From assembly GCA_035551995.1 (NCBI GenBank), contig DASZME010000045.1, positions 1 through 56,663 of the forward strand: a stretch of 56,663 nucleotides of DNA, written 5' to 3'. A program made the position numbers and the translations under genes. A model generated the notes under the pieces. It did not search any database and had not been told where the DNA came from. It saw only the letters and a list, made by a program, of their open reading frames with translations. The DNA is from RYN-428 sp035551995 (lineage in GTDB: Bacteria; Planctomycetota; Phycisphaerae; Tepidisphaerales; Tepidisphaeraceae). Of the stretch, positions 34,875-43,564 are shown piece by piece. Numbering within the stretch: the stretch's first letter is position 1; each line of letters begins with the position of its first letter.

Positions 34875-35705
34875 CTACAACAGCGCCGACGGGCGGCGTT
34901 TCCAGGCTCCGCCGCGTTCGGGAACGATCCCTTCGATCGCCTGCACATGCGCCTGGGTTTGCGTCAGGATATGATGCAGGTCGTTCCCGATGCTGACGAA
35001 GGCGAATCCCTTGCTGAGAAACTCCGCCACCCGGCTGGTCCCAAAGAGGAAGACGCCGAGAACAATGCCGTTCTTCTTCGCTTCGCCGACCAGTTTATCG
35101 GTGGCGGCGCCGAGTTCCTTCGAGGTGTACATGTCGGGAAACTTATAGGTCTCGAAAAGGCCCATTGACATACATAAATCGTTTTGCCCGAGGAACAGAA
35201 TATCCACGCCGGGCACGGCGGCGATCGCTTCCATGTTTTGAATGCAGGCGGCGGTTTCGACCTGCAACGCGATCATGATGTTTTTATTGGCGTTGCCGAC
35301 GTATCCGAGCAATCCATCCTTGTTGGTGCTGCGCTGCGGAAAATAAACCGATCGCGTCCCTTGCGTGGGATATCGGCAACAACTCACCGCGGCCTTGGCT
35401 TCGTCGGCGGTGTTGATATACGGAACCAGGATGCCGTCGGCGCCGAGATCGAGCGCCTGTTGAATGCCGGCCCGGTCGTCATAGCCGCCCACGCGGACCA
35501 GCGACTTGGCCCCGCCGCTGGCGATGGCGCAGAGAGTCGCCGACAATTTTTCGCGGTCCATCGGGCCATGCTGGGTATCGACCAGCAGCCAATCGTATCC
35601 GCTGTGTGCCAGCTGCTCGGCCACGGTTGGGCTGTGGGTGTTGAGGAACAGGCCAATTTTGGGATTTCCCGCGCGTAACTGAGCCTTAAATTCGGCGCCG
35701 CTCAT
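34875..35705 (-). CDS. HpcH/HpaI-family aldolase
   Basis: A 276-residue class II, metal-dependent aldolase of the HpcH/HpaI type. The 'YDWLLVDTQHGPMD' motif holds the catalytic His; the metal-binding Glu is in 'MIALQVETAACIQNMEAI' and the Asp in the later part of the barrel ('LGQNDL'). Such enzymes split 4-hydroxy-2-oxo acids into pyruvate and an aldehyde. The start is the ATG at 35705 with AAGGAG seven bases upstream, not the longer open frame from 35771. No other gene of a single pathway surrounds it. Confidence 0.9.
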   Translation of the reverse strand: MSGAEFKAQLRAGNPKIGLFLNTHSPTVAEQLAHSGYDWLLVDTQHGPMDREKLSATLCAIASGGAKSLVRVGGYDDRAGIQQALDLGADGILVPYINTADEAKAAVSCCRYPTQGTRSVYFPQRSTNKDGLLGYVGNANKNIMIALQVETAACIQNMEAIAAVPGVDILFLGQNDLCMSMGLFETYKFPDMYTSKELGAATDKLVGEAKKNGIVLGVFLFGTSRVAEFLSKGFAFVSIGNDLHHILTQTQAHVQAIEGIVPERGGAWKRRPSALL

Positions 35706-35885
35706 GGATCGCTCCTTCCCCGCCGCCGGGGTGATCAATATAGGGTGACAAAAAATGACGCGCTCCGCCAATGGAGTCGTGTTCGGTCATGCCACCACAA
35801 GACGGTTTGAATTTCAAGTCGGCCAAAGCGTTTGCGAATTGTATTTTTCCCTTGCCTTCGGTTAGACGATAGACTCTCAAGACAG

Positions 35886-36245
35886 ATGACCACGGAACTA
35901 TTTCAGATTGTGATCGTCGCCGACGCGCGCGTGGTTGAACTTTCGCTGCCGATCTCGCTGGACAGCGGGGAGTTTGATCGGATCAATGAAGCCCTGCTGC
36001 AGCACGTCACGCGAGAGCCGCACGCGCGGTGGATTCTCGATCTCTCCAAGCTTTCCTATATGGGCAGCGCGGCGCTGGGACTTTTGGTCAACGTCCGTCA
36101 GCAGGTGAAGGCGGGTGACGGAAAGCTTGTCTTGTGCGGGATGTCCGCCCGCCTCCAGCAAATCTTCCGTACGTGCTGCATGGAACGGTTATTTTTGATC
36201 AAGGCCACGCGTGGAGAGGCACTGCGCGCGGTGGGAATAAAATAA
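35886..36245 (+). CDS. STAS-domain anti-sigma factor antagonist-like protein
   Basis: A 119-residue single STAS domain. In SpoIIAA the phosphorylated Ser is in 'MDSSGLG'; here the loop reads 'MGSAALG', keeping that Ser (S61) but with Gly for the preceding Asp and Ala for the following Ser. It may therefore be a phospho-switch controlling an anti-sigma kinase, but no RsbW-like kinase or sigma gene is nearby. The ATG at 35886 is preferred to an upstream ATG (35832) whose extension is unlike STAS; no clear ribosome site precedes either. Confidence 0.8.
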   Translation: MTTELFQIVIVADARVVELSLPISLDSGEFDRINEALLQHVTREPHARWILDLSKLSYMGSAALGLLVNVRQQVKAGDGKLVLCGMSARLQQIFRTCCMERLFLIKATRGEALRAVGIK

Positions 36246-36287
36246 TCCCAGCGGACGTGGACGCGGGGGAGGGTGGCTTTCCTGGAG

Positions 36288-36383
36288 CAGTTGTCAGGTT
36301 GTTCGCGCGTTTTTGCGTTTAGCGGCCCCGCTTGCGCGGCGTTTTTCGCGACGCAAGGTCGCTTCACCAATATGAGAAATGCC
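36288..36383 (-). repeat. Dispersed repeat, copy D
   Basis: A minus-oriented copy, near full length, about 90% identical to copies C and E after reverse-complementing. It lies in the convergent gap between the STAS gene and pgeF. Confidence 0.85.
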
Positions 36384-36455
36384 GTAAAAGGCGTTTCGCG
36401 ATGATCACATTTTTCCGTTCCTCACGACGCGCAGCATCGTTTCATCGCCACTCCA

Positions 36456-37268
36456 TCATGCACTCGTCGCACGACACCGTATTACCGCCGCCATTCGGCC
36501 GGTGACTCCGTTTTCCCGGCGGTGAGAATAAAATTCGTCCGCATCCCGAAACGTGCATCGATCGCTGACGTCGATCCGATCGGCGTCAACGCCCGCGGCA
36601 AGCAATTGTCGGCGAACCGCTTCCTTTAGATCGACGAACCCTTTCCCCGGCTCACCGGGCCGGCATATAGCCCGGCTTTGCTCGCCGAATGCGCGGACGA
36701 ACGCCGCGAGAACTTCCTCGCCCACTTCAAAAGCATCCACGCCGATGCACGGCCCGATGGCGGCGACGAAGCGCCCGCCGGGCGCGGCAGCCGATAGAAA
36801 TTTCATCGCCGCCGTGACCGCGCCGCCCACCACGCCGCGCCACCCGGCATGCACCGCCGCCACATGCCGGCCGTCGCCGTCGGCGATCAGAATCGGCACG
36901 CAATCCGCCACGCGCACCGACAGCGTTCGCGACGGATCGTCGGTCACCAGCGCGTCGGCCTTCACCCTGGTATCAAATTCCTGCCCACCGCGAACGACGG
37001 CGACGGCGTTTCCATGAACCTGATGAACCCGGCAGGGGCGCTGTCGATCATGACAGCCCGCGGCGCGATGAAGGAGCCGGTAGTTTTCCCAGATTCGATC
37101 GTAGTCGTCCTGCGATTCGCAGCCGTTGGGATTGCCGAGGTTGAGAGAATCGAAAGGAGCCGGGCTCACGCCGCCGATTCGCGTGCTGAACGCGTGGGGG
37201 GCGCCGACGGAATGCAGAAGCGTCGACGAGTAATAGACAACGCCGTCGGATTGTCTGCGCTGGAACAT
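36456..37268 (-). CDS. pgeF: Peptidoglycan editing factor PgeF (YfiH family)
   Basis: A 270-residue protein of the YfiH/PgeF laccase-domain family, which removes wrongly inserted residues from peptidoglycan precursors; some members were called polyphenol oxidases. The metal-binding residues are visible in 'RVHQVHG', 'VADCVPI' and 'AVHAGWRG', with 'AIGPCIG' downstream. The length is normal. It lies 115 bp downstream of the NtrC-type regulator gene on the same strand and could be part of the same transcript. Confidence 0.92.
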   Translation of the reverse strand: MFQRRQSDGVVYYSSTLLHSVGAPHAFSTRIGGVSPAPFDSLNLGNPNGCESQDDYDRIWENYRLLHRAAGCHDRQRPCRVHQVHGNAVAVVRGGQEFDTRVKADALVTDDPSRTLSVRVADCVPILIADGDGRHVAAVHAGWRGVVGGAVTAAMKFLSAAAPGGRFVAAIGPCIGVDAFEVGEEVLAAFVRAFGEQSRAICRPGEPGKGFVDLKEAVRRQLLAAGVDADRIDVSDRCTFRDADEFYSHRRENGVTGRMAAVIRCRATSA

Positions 37269-37383
37269 CGCCAGAAAGTAATGTGCGGCGTCGGAAAGAC
37301 AAGGCGCGTTCGCGATGAAGCCTTGAATAGTCGCACGAGAGGGCCGGGCCCGCGTCTCAAAATCCTGGCATGGCGGGATCTGG

Positions 37384-38856
37384 TTAACCGCCTGGCCTCG
37401 GGCGCCCCGGCGACACGACGACCTGTTCGACGGACAGTCCCAAATTCCGCAGCCGCGCCCGCAAGGTCACTCGGCTCAGACCGAGAATTTCCGCGGCGCG
37501 ATATTGGTTGCCGTTCGCCTGCTGCATCGCCCGCAGAATGAGAACGCGATCGAAATAGTCTCTGGCCCGGCGATAGATGTCGGTTTCCCCGCCGTGAAAA
37601 GCCGAATCCACGAAATCTTGCAGCGCCTGCATGTCCACGTCTTCCATCTCGAGAGGGTGGTCGCGTTCCACCGGCTCGCTCGACGACTTGCGATGCAGTT
37701 CCGCCGGCAGGAACTCGGGAAGAATCGTCGGACCGGCCGCGGAAATCAGCGCTTCATGGATCGTATTTTCAAGCTCGCGCACGTTGCCGGGCCAGTCGTG
37801 GCTTTCGATCAGGTCCATCGCTTCCTGCGAAATGGACTGCACGGCGGTGGAGAGCCGGCGATTTTGCCGAAACAGGAAATAATGAGCCAATTCCGCAAGG
37901 TCCTCCCGGCGTTCGCGGAGAGGGGGAAGGGTAATGGTGGTGCCGCGCAGGCGATAGTAAAGATCGCGGCGAAAGCGCCCTTGTTCGATCATCTGCTCGA
38001 GATTTTGATTGGTCGCGGCGACGATGCGAACGTCGACGGAGATCGATTCGTTTCCGCCGAGCCGCTCGAATCGCTTTTCCTGGAGAAGACGCAGGATTTT
38101 TGCCTGGGTGTGGGCGGGCATGTCGCCGATCTCGTCGAGGAACAGCGTTCCGCCGTCGCATTGCTCGAACTTCCCGATCCGGCGCCGGTCGGCGCCGGTG
38201 AACGCGCCGCGCTCGTGGCCGAACAATTCGTTTTCAAGGAGGGTCTCGGGAATCGCCGCGCAGTTGATCGCCAGAAATGCGGCGTTGGATCGGCGGCTGT
38301 GATGATAAATCGCGCGCGCCACCAGTTCCTTGCCCGTTCCGCTTTCGCCGAGAATCAGGACGTTGACGTCCTGGGGCGCGAGGCGGCCGATCTTTTTGCA
38401 GATGGCTTGCATCGCCGATCCGCTGCCGATCAGGCGGTCCGCCGGACACTCCTGGCGGACGCCGTCTTCCACCATCGCCGGCACGTGCAACAGTCGGCTG
38501 ATGTTGAACGCCTGCGCCACCACCTGTTGAAGTTGGGCCACGTCCAAAGGCTTGACGAGATAGTCGTAGGCGCCAAGTTTCATCGCCTCGATCGCGGTGT
38601 CGGCGTTACCGTGGCCGGTGATGAACACCACCAGGCACTTGGGGTCCATCTTCTTGAGGTCGAGGAAAACGTCCATTCCGGAGCGGTCGCCGAGGCGAAC
38701 GTCGAGCAGAATCAGATCAGGCAGTTCTTCGGCCGCGACCCGCAGTCCTTCGTCGGCCGTCGCCGCCGTCAACACGCGGATGTCCTGCGCGTCAAACACC
38801 TGTTGGATGCTGAAGCGAATATTCGGCTCGTCGTCAATGATGAGCAGCTTGGGCAT
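37384..38856 (-). CDS. NtrC-family sigma-54-dependent response regulator
   Basis: A 490-residue regulator. Receiver domain (about 1-120) with phospho-acceptor D52 in 'ILLDVRLG'; AAA+ sigma-54 activator domain with Walker A 'GESGTGKE', the sigma-54 contact loop 'GAFTGA' and 'LFLDEIGDMP'; and a Fis-type DNA-binding helix-turn-helix at the end ('NQYRAAEILGLSRVTLRARL'). All active-site motifs are intact. The start is the ATG at 38856; the frame opens 11 codons earlier but that part lies deep in the kinase gene. It overlaps the sensor kinase gene by 23 bp and must be its partner. Confidence 0.95.
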   Translation of the reverse strand: MPKLLIIDDEPNIRFSIQQVFDAQDIRVLTAATADEGLRVAAEELPDLILLDVRLGDRSGMDVFLDLKKMDPKCLVVFITGHGNADTAIEAMKLGAYDYLVKPLDVAQLQQVVAQAFNISRLLHVPAMVEDGVRQECPADRLIGSGSAMQAICKKIGRLAPQDVNVLILGESGTGKELVARAIYHHSRRSNAAFLAINCAAIPETLLENELFGHERGAFTGADRRRIGKFEQCDGGTLFLDEIGDMPAHTQAKILRLLQEKRFERLGGNESISVDVRIVAATNQNLEQMIEQGRFRRDLYYRLRGTTITLPPLRERREDLAELAHYFLFRQNRRLSTAVQSISQEAMDLIESHDWPGNVRELENTIHEALISAAGPTILPEFLPAELHRKSSSEPVERDHPLEMEDVDMQALQDFVDSAFHGGETDIYRRARDYFDRVLILRAMQQANGNQYRAAEILGLSRVTLRARLRNLGLSVEQVVVSPGRPRPGG

Positions 38857-40393
38857 GAATTTCCATCGTATCCGAAGTCGCCGTTTCATGCACGGGGACG
38901 GCGTCGGCTTTAAGCTCGACCGCGTCGCGGAGCGCCGATACCGCCGTCGGAAGTATAACCGTGAACTCGGCGCCGCCCTCAGGCCGATTGATGGCCGTCA
39001 GCGATCCTTCATGATCGCGCACGATCCGATCGCTCACGGCCAATCCCAGGCCGGTCCCGCGGGCTTTGTCGGTTACAAACGGCTGGAAGAGCCGGCTCAT
39101 CACTTCCGCCGAGATACCCGGCCCCGCATCTTCAAACACGACCCGGCAAACGCCAAGCAACCCATCGGCCTCCACCCTTACGCGCAATATCCCTCCGGAA
39201 GACATCGCCTCGATCCCGTTCTGGATCACATTACTGAAGACCTGATGTAGTTGCTCGGCGTCGCCGTTGACCTGGAGCGGACAATCGGGCAAGTCGCCGA
39301 CCAGTTCGACATTTGCCTCATGAGCCCGACTTTCATAAACGCTCAACGCGCGCTGAACGATCTGGCACAAATCATGGTTGCTGCGATAAATGCGAGGCGG
39401 GCGGGCAAAATCGAGCATGCGTTCGATCGTGGTTTCCATCCGCGAAATCTCCTCCAGCACGACGCTGAACTGTCGTTCCGTCAGGGAACGTCCCGGCCGC
39501 TGGGCGCTGGTCTGGATGAGCAACTTCACGGACGTGAGCGGATTTCGCAATTCATGCGCGATTCCCGCCGCCATTTCGCCCACGGCGGCGAGACGGGCGG
39601 CGCCGATCGCCTGGCGGCGCGCCTCGTGCAGCTGCGAAACCACCGCACGGATTCGCTCGACCACCACATCGACCTGTTCGGCCAGGCGAGGCAACTCTCC
39701 CCCCGCGCGAACCTCGACATTCCCCACATGCTCGCGCATTTCCGAAGCGACGTCGTCAAGGGTAATGCTGATGCGCGATATCGACCGACGAAACCGCATC
39801 GATATCCAGAACCCGCACAGCAAACCCGCGACCGGTCCCACGATCAGCAACCCATAGCGAATCCGTGAAAGCGAGGCCTGCGACGTCGACCCGGAATTCG
39901 CCAGATCCTTCATCTCCTTTTCATTCATTTCGCCGAGAATGACTTCCTCGTCGGAAACGGATCCGATCAGCCGCAGCAAACTCTGGATATCTTTCTCGCG
40001 ATCGAACGGCGCTTCTTTGCCATGGTTGATCTGGCGATCGACCTCCTTCTGCACCTCCTCAAATCGCTTGAGGATTTCCACGTCCACCGCCGCCTCTCCG
40101 GGCGAATTGGCGGTGGCGACCGCCTGCGCGTGAGATTTCAAGAACTCGCCTTCCAGCCGCTTCACTTCATCGCTAACTTTCGGCAAAACCGGCCGGGGAG
40201 CGAGCGCCATCGTGCGATTGATCTGCCCGAGCGCATGTCGCATGTTATCGGCGGCGTGAATCGTCGCCAGGTCTTCCATCACCATCCGCGCCGGCACCGA
40301 TTCCAGCCAGCTGATGTAATACGCCGTGGCGATCGTTGAAAGCCCCCAGAAAGCGATTACAAGCAGCGTTGGCGCGACGACGTTTTTCCACAT
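38834..40393 (-). CDS. Sensor histidine kinase (partner of NtrC-type regulator)
   Basis: A 519-residue kinase. Two membrane helices (about 8-28 and 185-203) bracket a roughly 150-residue helical sensor domain; a HAMP-like linker leads to HisKA with H280 in 'AGIAHELRNPL' and the ATPase boxes 'NVIQNGIEA', 'FEDAGPGIS' and 'GTGLGLAV'. It lies 16 bp after the deacetylase gene and overlaps the regulator. The ligand it senses is unknown, but the upstream glycosyltransferase and deacetylase suggest a cell-envelope signal. Confidence 0.93.
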   Translation of the reverse strand: MWKNVVAPTLLVIAFWGLSTIATAYYISWLESVPARMVMEDLATIHAADNMRHALGQINRTMALAPRPVLPKVSDEVKRLEGEFLKSHAQAVATANSPGEAAVDVEILKRFEEVQKEVDRQINHGKEAPFDREKDIQSLLRLIGSVSDEEVILGEMNEKEMKDLANSGSTSQASLSRIRYGLLIVGPVAGLLCGFWISMRFRRSISRISITLDDVASEMREHVGNVEVRAGGELPRLAEQVDVVVERIRAVVSQLHEARRQAIGAARLAAVGEMAAGIAHELRNPLTSVKLLIQTSAQRPGRSLTERQFSVVLEEISRMETTIERMLDFARPPRIYRSNHDLCQIVQRALSVYESRAHEANVELVGDLPDCPLQVNGDAEQLHQVFSNVIQNGIEAMSSGGILRVRVEADGLLGVCRVVFEDAGPGISAEVMSRLFQPFVTDKARGTGLGLAVSDRIVRDHEGSLTAINRPEGGAEFTVILPTAVSALRDAVELKADAVPVHETATSDTMEIHAQAAHH

Positions 40394-40409
40394 GGGTTTG
40401 TCCAGCTAA

Positions 40410-41114
40410 TCATACGCCCGCGCCGACTCTTTCCCACGGAATTCCTTCGTGATTCAGCAGGGCCGCGCTGTCACAGTTAAAGAACGCCTCGGCATACCGG
40501 GCGGGAGGGCAAAACAGGCTTCGGTATCTCGCCAGACCGTGAAACGCGTCGGCGTAATTGAGCAGCGCGATCTGGCTCTCATGGGCTCGCAGCGCCTGCA
40601 TCTTGGCGTCGATGGTCGAATCGATCGCCAGGCATATGTTAAATCGCAACGGCGACCACACTTCATACAGCCAGACGTCCAGCTTCTTCGCGCATCGCCG
40701 CAGCGCCTCGTGAAGAAGGCCGTACGTCGCCGTATGATCGGCGTGAGAATCGTAGGGCCAGGGGCAGAAGACCGACCGATAATCCTTTCGGCTGAGGGCG
40801 TCGAGAATCGGCTCGTAGAGTTCCGGCTGGGAGCCGAGGTTTCGGTCGCGGCCGTGCAGGAACGAAACCTCCCTGACCCCCAGGAGGCTGCACGCCTGCC
40901 TGGCCTCGCTTTCCCGTCGCGCCGCCATTCGCCGGCAGGCTTCGGGCGTCGGGATATCGCCGGGGAAAAAACCGTTTTCTCCGCTGGTGCTGTAAATGAC
41001 GTCCACCTGTCCGCCCGATGCGGTGATCAGCTTGATCGTTCCGCCGCACCCCAGTGATTCGTCGTCCGGATGCGGCGACAACACCAGCGCGCGTTGATTC
41101 GATTGTCCGCGCAT
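40410..41114 (-). CDS. PIG-L family deacetylase
   Basis: A 234-residue zinc enzyme of the GlcNAc-PI de-N-acetylase (LmbE) family. The metal motif is H15-P-D-D-E19 plus H124-x-D126-H127 in 'SHADH'. Members remove acetyl groups from N-acetylglucosamine-type glycans or glycoconjugates such as mycothiol precursors. It lies 8 bp downstream of the glycosyltransferase gene and 16 bp upstream of the kinase gene, so a role in glycan modification by this operon is inferred. Confidence 0.9.
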   Translation of the reverse strand: MRGQSNQRALVLSPHPDDESLGCGGTIKLITASGGQVDVIYSTSGENGFFPGDIPTPEACRRMAARRESEARQACSLLGVREVSFLHGRDRNLGSQPELYEPILDALSRKDYRSVFCPWPYDSHADHTATYGLLHEALRRCAKKLDVWLYEVWSPLRFNICLAIDSTIDAKMQALRAHESQIALLNYADAFHGLARYRSLFCPPARYAEAFFNCDSAALLNHEGIPWERVGAGV

Positions 41115-41122
41115 TCAGTGCC

Positions 41123-42658
41123 TCAGCAAAAGTGGGAAAGGCGTCCGCCATGACCGCCGCCGACGATGCACATCACGCCGGAGTGATCCGCCGGCGCCAG
41201 GTCGTCGCCCGCCGCCGCGCGGGCGGCTTTCTTCGCCAGCACCGCTTTTACCTCTTCCAACCGTTGCCGTACTTCCGATTGACGCGGATCCATCGCCAGC
41301 ACTTTCTCGTGAACCGTCCGGCACCGATCCCAATCGTGTCCCGATTGAAACAAGAGCAAGCTCAAAACGATCCAGGAGTACGTCTTTTCAGGCCGCAGCG
41401 AAATCGCCGCCTCGATCCATCGGCATCCGGCGCTGAGATCGCGCCGGTAATAGCGCGCCAAACCCTCCAGCATCGCGCGCTCATATTCCGCCCCCGCCAT
41501 GCGCTCCAGGGTCGCGATGAATTCCTGCGCCTCGTTGTGGCGACCGAGCCAAAGCAACAGATGACCCAACAAAAAATGCGCTTCGGCGCACTGCGGCTGC
41601 ATCGCGATGACATGGCGAAACTGCCGCTCGGCAGCGATGAATTTTTGCTGCTCGCGATAGATGTTGCCCAGCGTCAGCCGGGCGATCGGAAGCTGCGTCT
41701 CGACGTGCATGCCGGAGCGTACAAGCGCGTCGCGCTCCGTGCCGACCACGCGCTCCAGACAGGCCGTGGCTTCATCGAGGCGCCGGAGTTCCCGAAGAAA
41801 GCATCCGCGCTGATGAACGATGCCCATGTGGTCCGGACAGCGCTTCAACCCTTCTTCGGTGACAGCGACGGCTTCCTCGATTCGCCGCGTCTTAAATCGG
41901 CAATCCGCCGCCATCACAAAACATTGCGGCGTGGTCGGCAATACGTTGCGCGGATCGTTTTCGATGCTCCGCCTGGCCAATCGATAGCAGTCGTCATAGC
42001 GTCCCGCCCACAACCGCTGGCGCGCCAGATAAAACAGCGTCATTGGATCATCCGGATCAAGCAGATACTCATGCTCGATCAGCCGGGCGTTTCGCTGAAT
42101 CTTCCTCGCCCGGTGCACCTGGTCGGCATATCCCTCGTGATGGATCGTGACATCGGTTTGAATCAGCTCGATAATCGAGCCGCCTGGCGTCGGAACGAGC
42201 CGTTCGTGTATCCGACCCGTCCATTGGAGGTCCGGCCGATTGGGGAAAAGCCGGCCGTGAGTGACGAATACGCCGGCATCGGAGAAGTCGGGCATGCTGC
42301 AATTGCAATAAACGCCGAACACGGGATTGCGCTGGTCGCTGACTTCCGGTAGCGACTCGATCACTTTCGCGAGCCGAGCGCGATTGATCGAATCGACCCG
42401 ATCGTCGGCGTCCAGCCAAAATATCCATTGCCCCGTGGCATAACGCCGACTTTCGTTCCGGGCGGCGGCAAAATCGTCGATCCACGGAAAATCAAACACT
42501 TTCGCCCCAAACCGCCGTGCCACTTGCTTTGTTGCGTCGGTCGATCCCGTATCGACCACGATAATCTCATCAAACAACCCGGCGATCCCCTCCAGACATC
42601 CGCTTAGATTGGCTTCTTCATCGCGAACGATCATGCACAAGGACACACATTGTTTCAT
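41123..42658 (-). CDS. Glycosyltransferase family 2 with TPR domain
   Basis: A 511-residue protein. The GT-A domain (about 1-200) has 'CMIVRDEEANL', 'VVDTGSTD' and the metal-binding DADD at 83-86 in 'IFWLDADDRV'. The rest is a chain of tetratricopeptide repeats. Such GT2-TPR proteins are known in bacterial cell-surface glycan synthesis. The start has GGAG eight bases upstream. It is the first gene of the minus-strand operon; a candidate sigma-54 promoter is about 130 bp upstream. It ends in a Gly/His-rich tail of unclear meaning. Confidence 0.88.
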   Translation of the reverse strand: MKQCVSLCMIVRDEEANLSGCLEGIAGLFDEIIVVDTGSTDATKQVARRFGAKVFDFPWIDDFAAARNESRRYATGQWIFWLDADDRVDSINRARLAKVIESLPEVSDQRNPVFGVYCNCSMPDFSDAGVFVTHGRLFPNRPDLQWTGRIHERLVPTPGGSIIELIQTDVTIHHEGYADQVHRARKIQRNARLIEHEYLLDPDDPMTLFYLARQRLWAGRYDDCYRLARRSIENDPRNVLPTTPQCFVMAADCRFKTRRIEEAVAVTEEGLKRCPDHMGIVHQRGCFLRELRRLDEATACLERVVGTERDALVRSGMHVETQLPIARLTLGNIYREQQKFIAAERQFRHVIAMQPQCAEAHFLLGHLLLWLGRHNEAQEFIATLERMAGAEYERAMLEGLARYYRRDLSAGCRWIEAAISLRPEKTYSWIVLSLLLFQSGHDWDRCRTVHEKVLAMDPRQSEVRQRLEEVKAVLAKKAARAAAGDDLAPADHSGVMCIVGGGHGGRLSHFC

Positions 42659-42994
42659 TCTCGTTTCTCCAGCAATGAACTGTCTCGCTCAGGATCGGGA
42701 GGCGGCGTCGACGTGAAAATCGTTTTGCCTCGCGGATCCAGAAATGAAGGCAGCGGCTGAACTTCAAACCGCTCGTCATGGGAGCTATATCAAGCGTTGT
42801 GCCATTTCGCGAATGCAGCGGGATAATCAATGCAAGCTGTTTTTTTATAAGATCTTACAGATATTTTTGTCTCGGATCGCAACGAAAGAATTTCGATCGG
42901 ACGCTGGATAAAAACTTTCCCTTTTGGACAAGGGAGATTGATGAATCGGCGGTCGATGTGAATAAGAGTGGAAAGGCTGCAACTGCGAGAACAA
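42659..42994. other. Intergenic region upstream of glycosyltransferase operon
   Basis: About 336 bases between the glycosyltransferase start and tRNA-Tyr, both on the minus strand. It holds the candidate sigma-54 promoter listed separately. Otherwise no gene or terminator was seen. Confidence 0.5.
42790..42804 (-). promoter_or_regulatory. Candidate sigma-54 (-24/-12) promoter
   Basis: On the minus strand this reads TGGCAC-AACGC-TTGA. It matches the sigma-54 consensus TGGCAC-N5-TTGC with the GG of the -24 box and the spacing exact; the last base of the -12 box is A rather than C. It faces the glycosyltransferase operon, starting about 130 bp before its first ATG. The same operon encodes an NtrC-type activator. 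A chance match cannot be excluded. Confidence 0.45.
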
Positions 42995-43076
42995 TGGGCG
43001 CGGTAGGATTCGAACCTACGAAGGCAGAGCCACCAGATTTACAGTCTGGCCCGTTTGGCCACTCCGGAACACGCCC
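42995..43076 (-). tRNA. tRNA-Tyr (anticodon GTA)
   Basis: An 82-base class II tRNA. Acceptor arm GGGCGTG pairs with CGCGCCC (one G-T pair), anticodon stem CCAGA/TCTGG with loop CTGTAAA giving anticodon GTA, a long variable arm typical of tRNA-Tyr, and a T arm GTAGG/CCTAC around TTCGAAT. The discriminator base is A. The CCA end is not encoded (TTG follows). Confidence 0.95.
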
Positions 43077-43564
43077 GAGGGAGGGGGGAGTATAGCGCTA
43101 ACGCACATGTTTTCAAGACCTCCCGGCAGATCGTAATTTTTACACAGGTGACGCGGCATCCCGTGGCAAAACGCGGATCACTGGTCTCGCCAATAGCTTA
43201 CCAAAATCCTGGCCGCACCCCTCTCAATTGCTGATCTGCCGGTTTTGCGTGCGGGACGCCGAGAGCGCTTCACTCGCACGGACATCGCGGCCTTCGTCGA
43301 TTTCTTCCGAATTTTTGATTGTCGAAAAAAGAAAATGTCGTTCGTTAAGCCGCCAGTGTACGAGAGCGTTTCTCATGCGGGTGAAGCGATCTTTAGAGCA
43401 TTTCTCATGTTGGTGAAGCGACGTTGCGTAGCGAACAACGCCCCGCAAGCGGGGCCGCTAAACGCAGAAACGCGCGAGCAACCTGACAACTGCGCTAGGT
43501 CGCGGAACATGCACCGCAACGCGTCCGTGAAACGCAATAAATTGCCGCCAACCTGAAGACTGTA
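43077..43564. other. Repeat-bearing intergenic region
   Basis: A 488-base gap between tRNA-Tyr and the 7TM-HD gene. It contains a truncated (43364-43389) and a full (43395-43493) copy of the dispersed repeat; the rest shows no gene, promoter or terminator that I can support. Confidence 0.6.
43395..43493 (+). repeat. Dispersed repeat, copy E (with truncated tandem start)
   Basis: A full plus-oriented copy, from 'gagcattt' to 'aacctgacaactgc'. A truncated copy of its first 26 bases lies immediately before it (43364-43389), so the left end was duplicated. The core 'ccccgcaagcgggg' can form a short hairpin. Confidence 0.85.

Noticed and set aside
43245..43556. A 103-residue open frame through dispersed repeat copy E
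   Set aside because: It is made mostly of the repeat and low-complexity flanks, has no ribosome site and its end is not shared by other copies.
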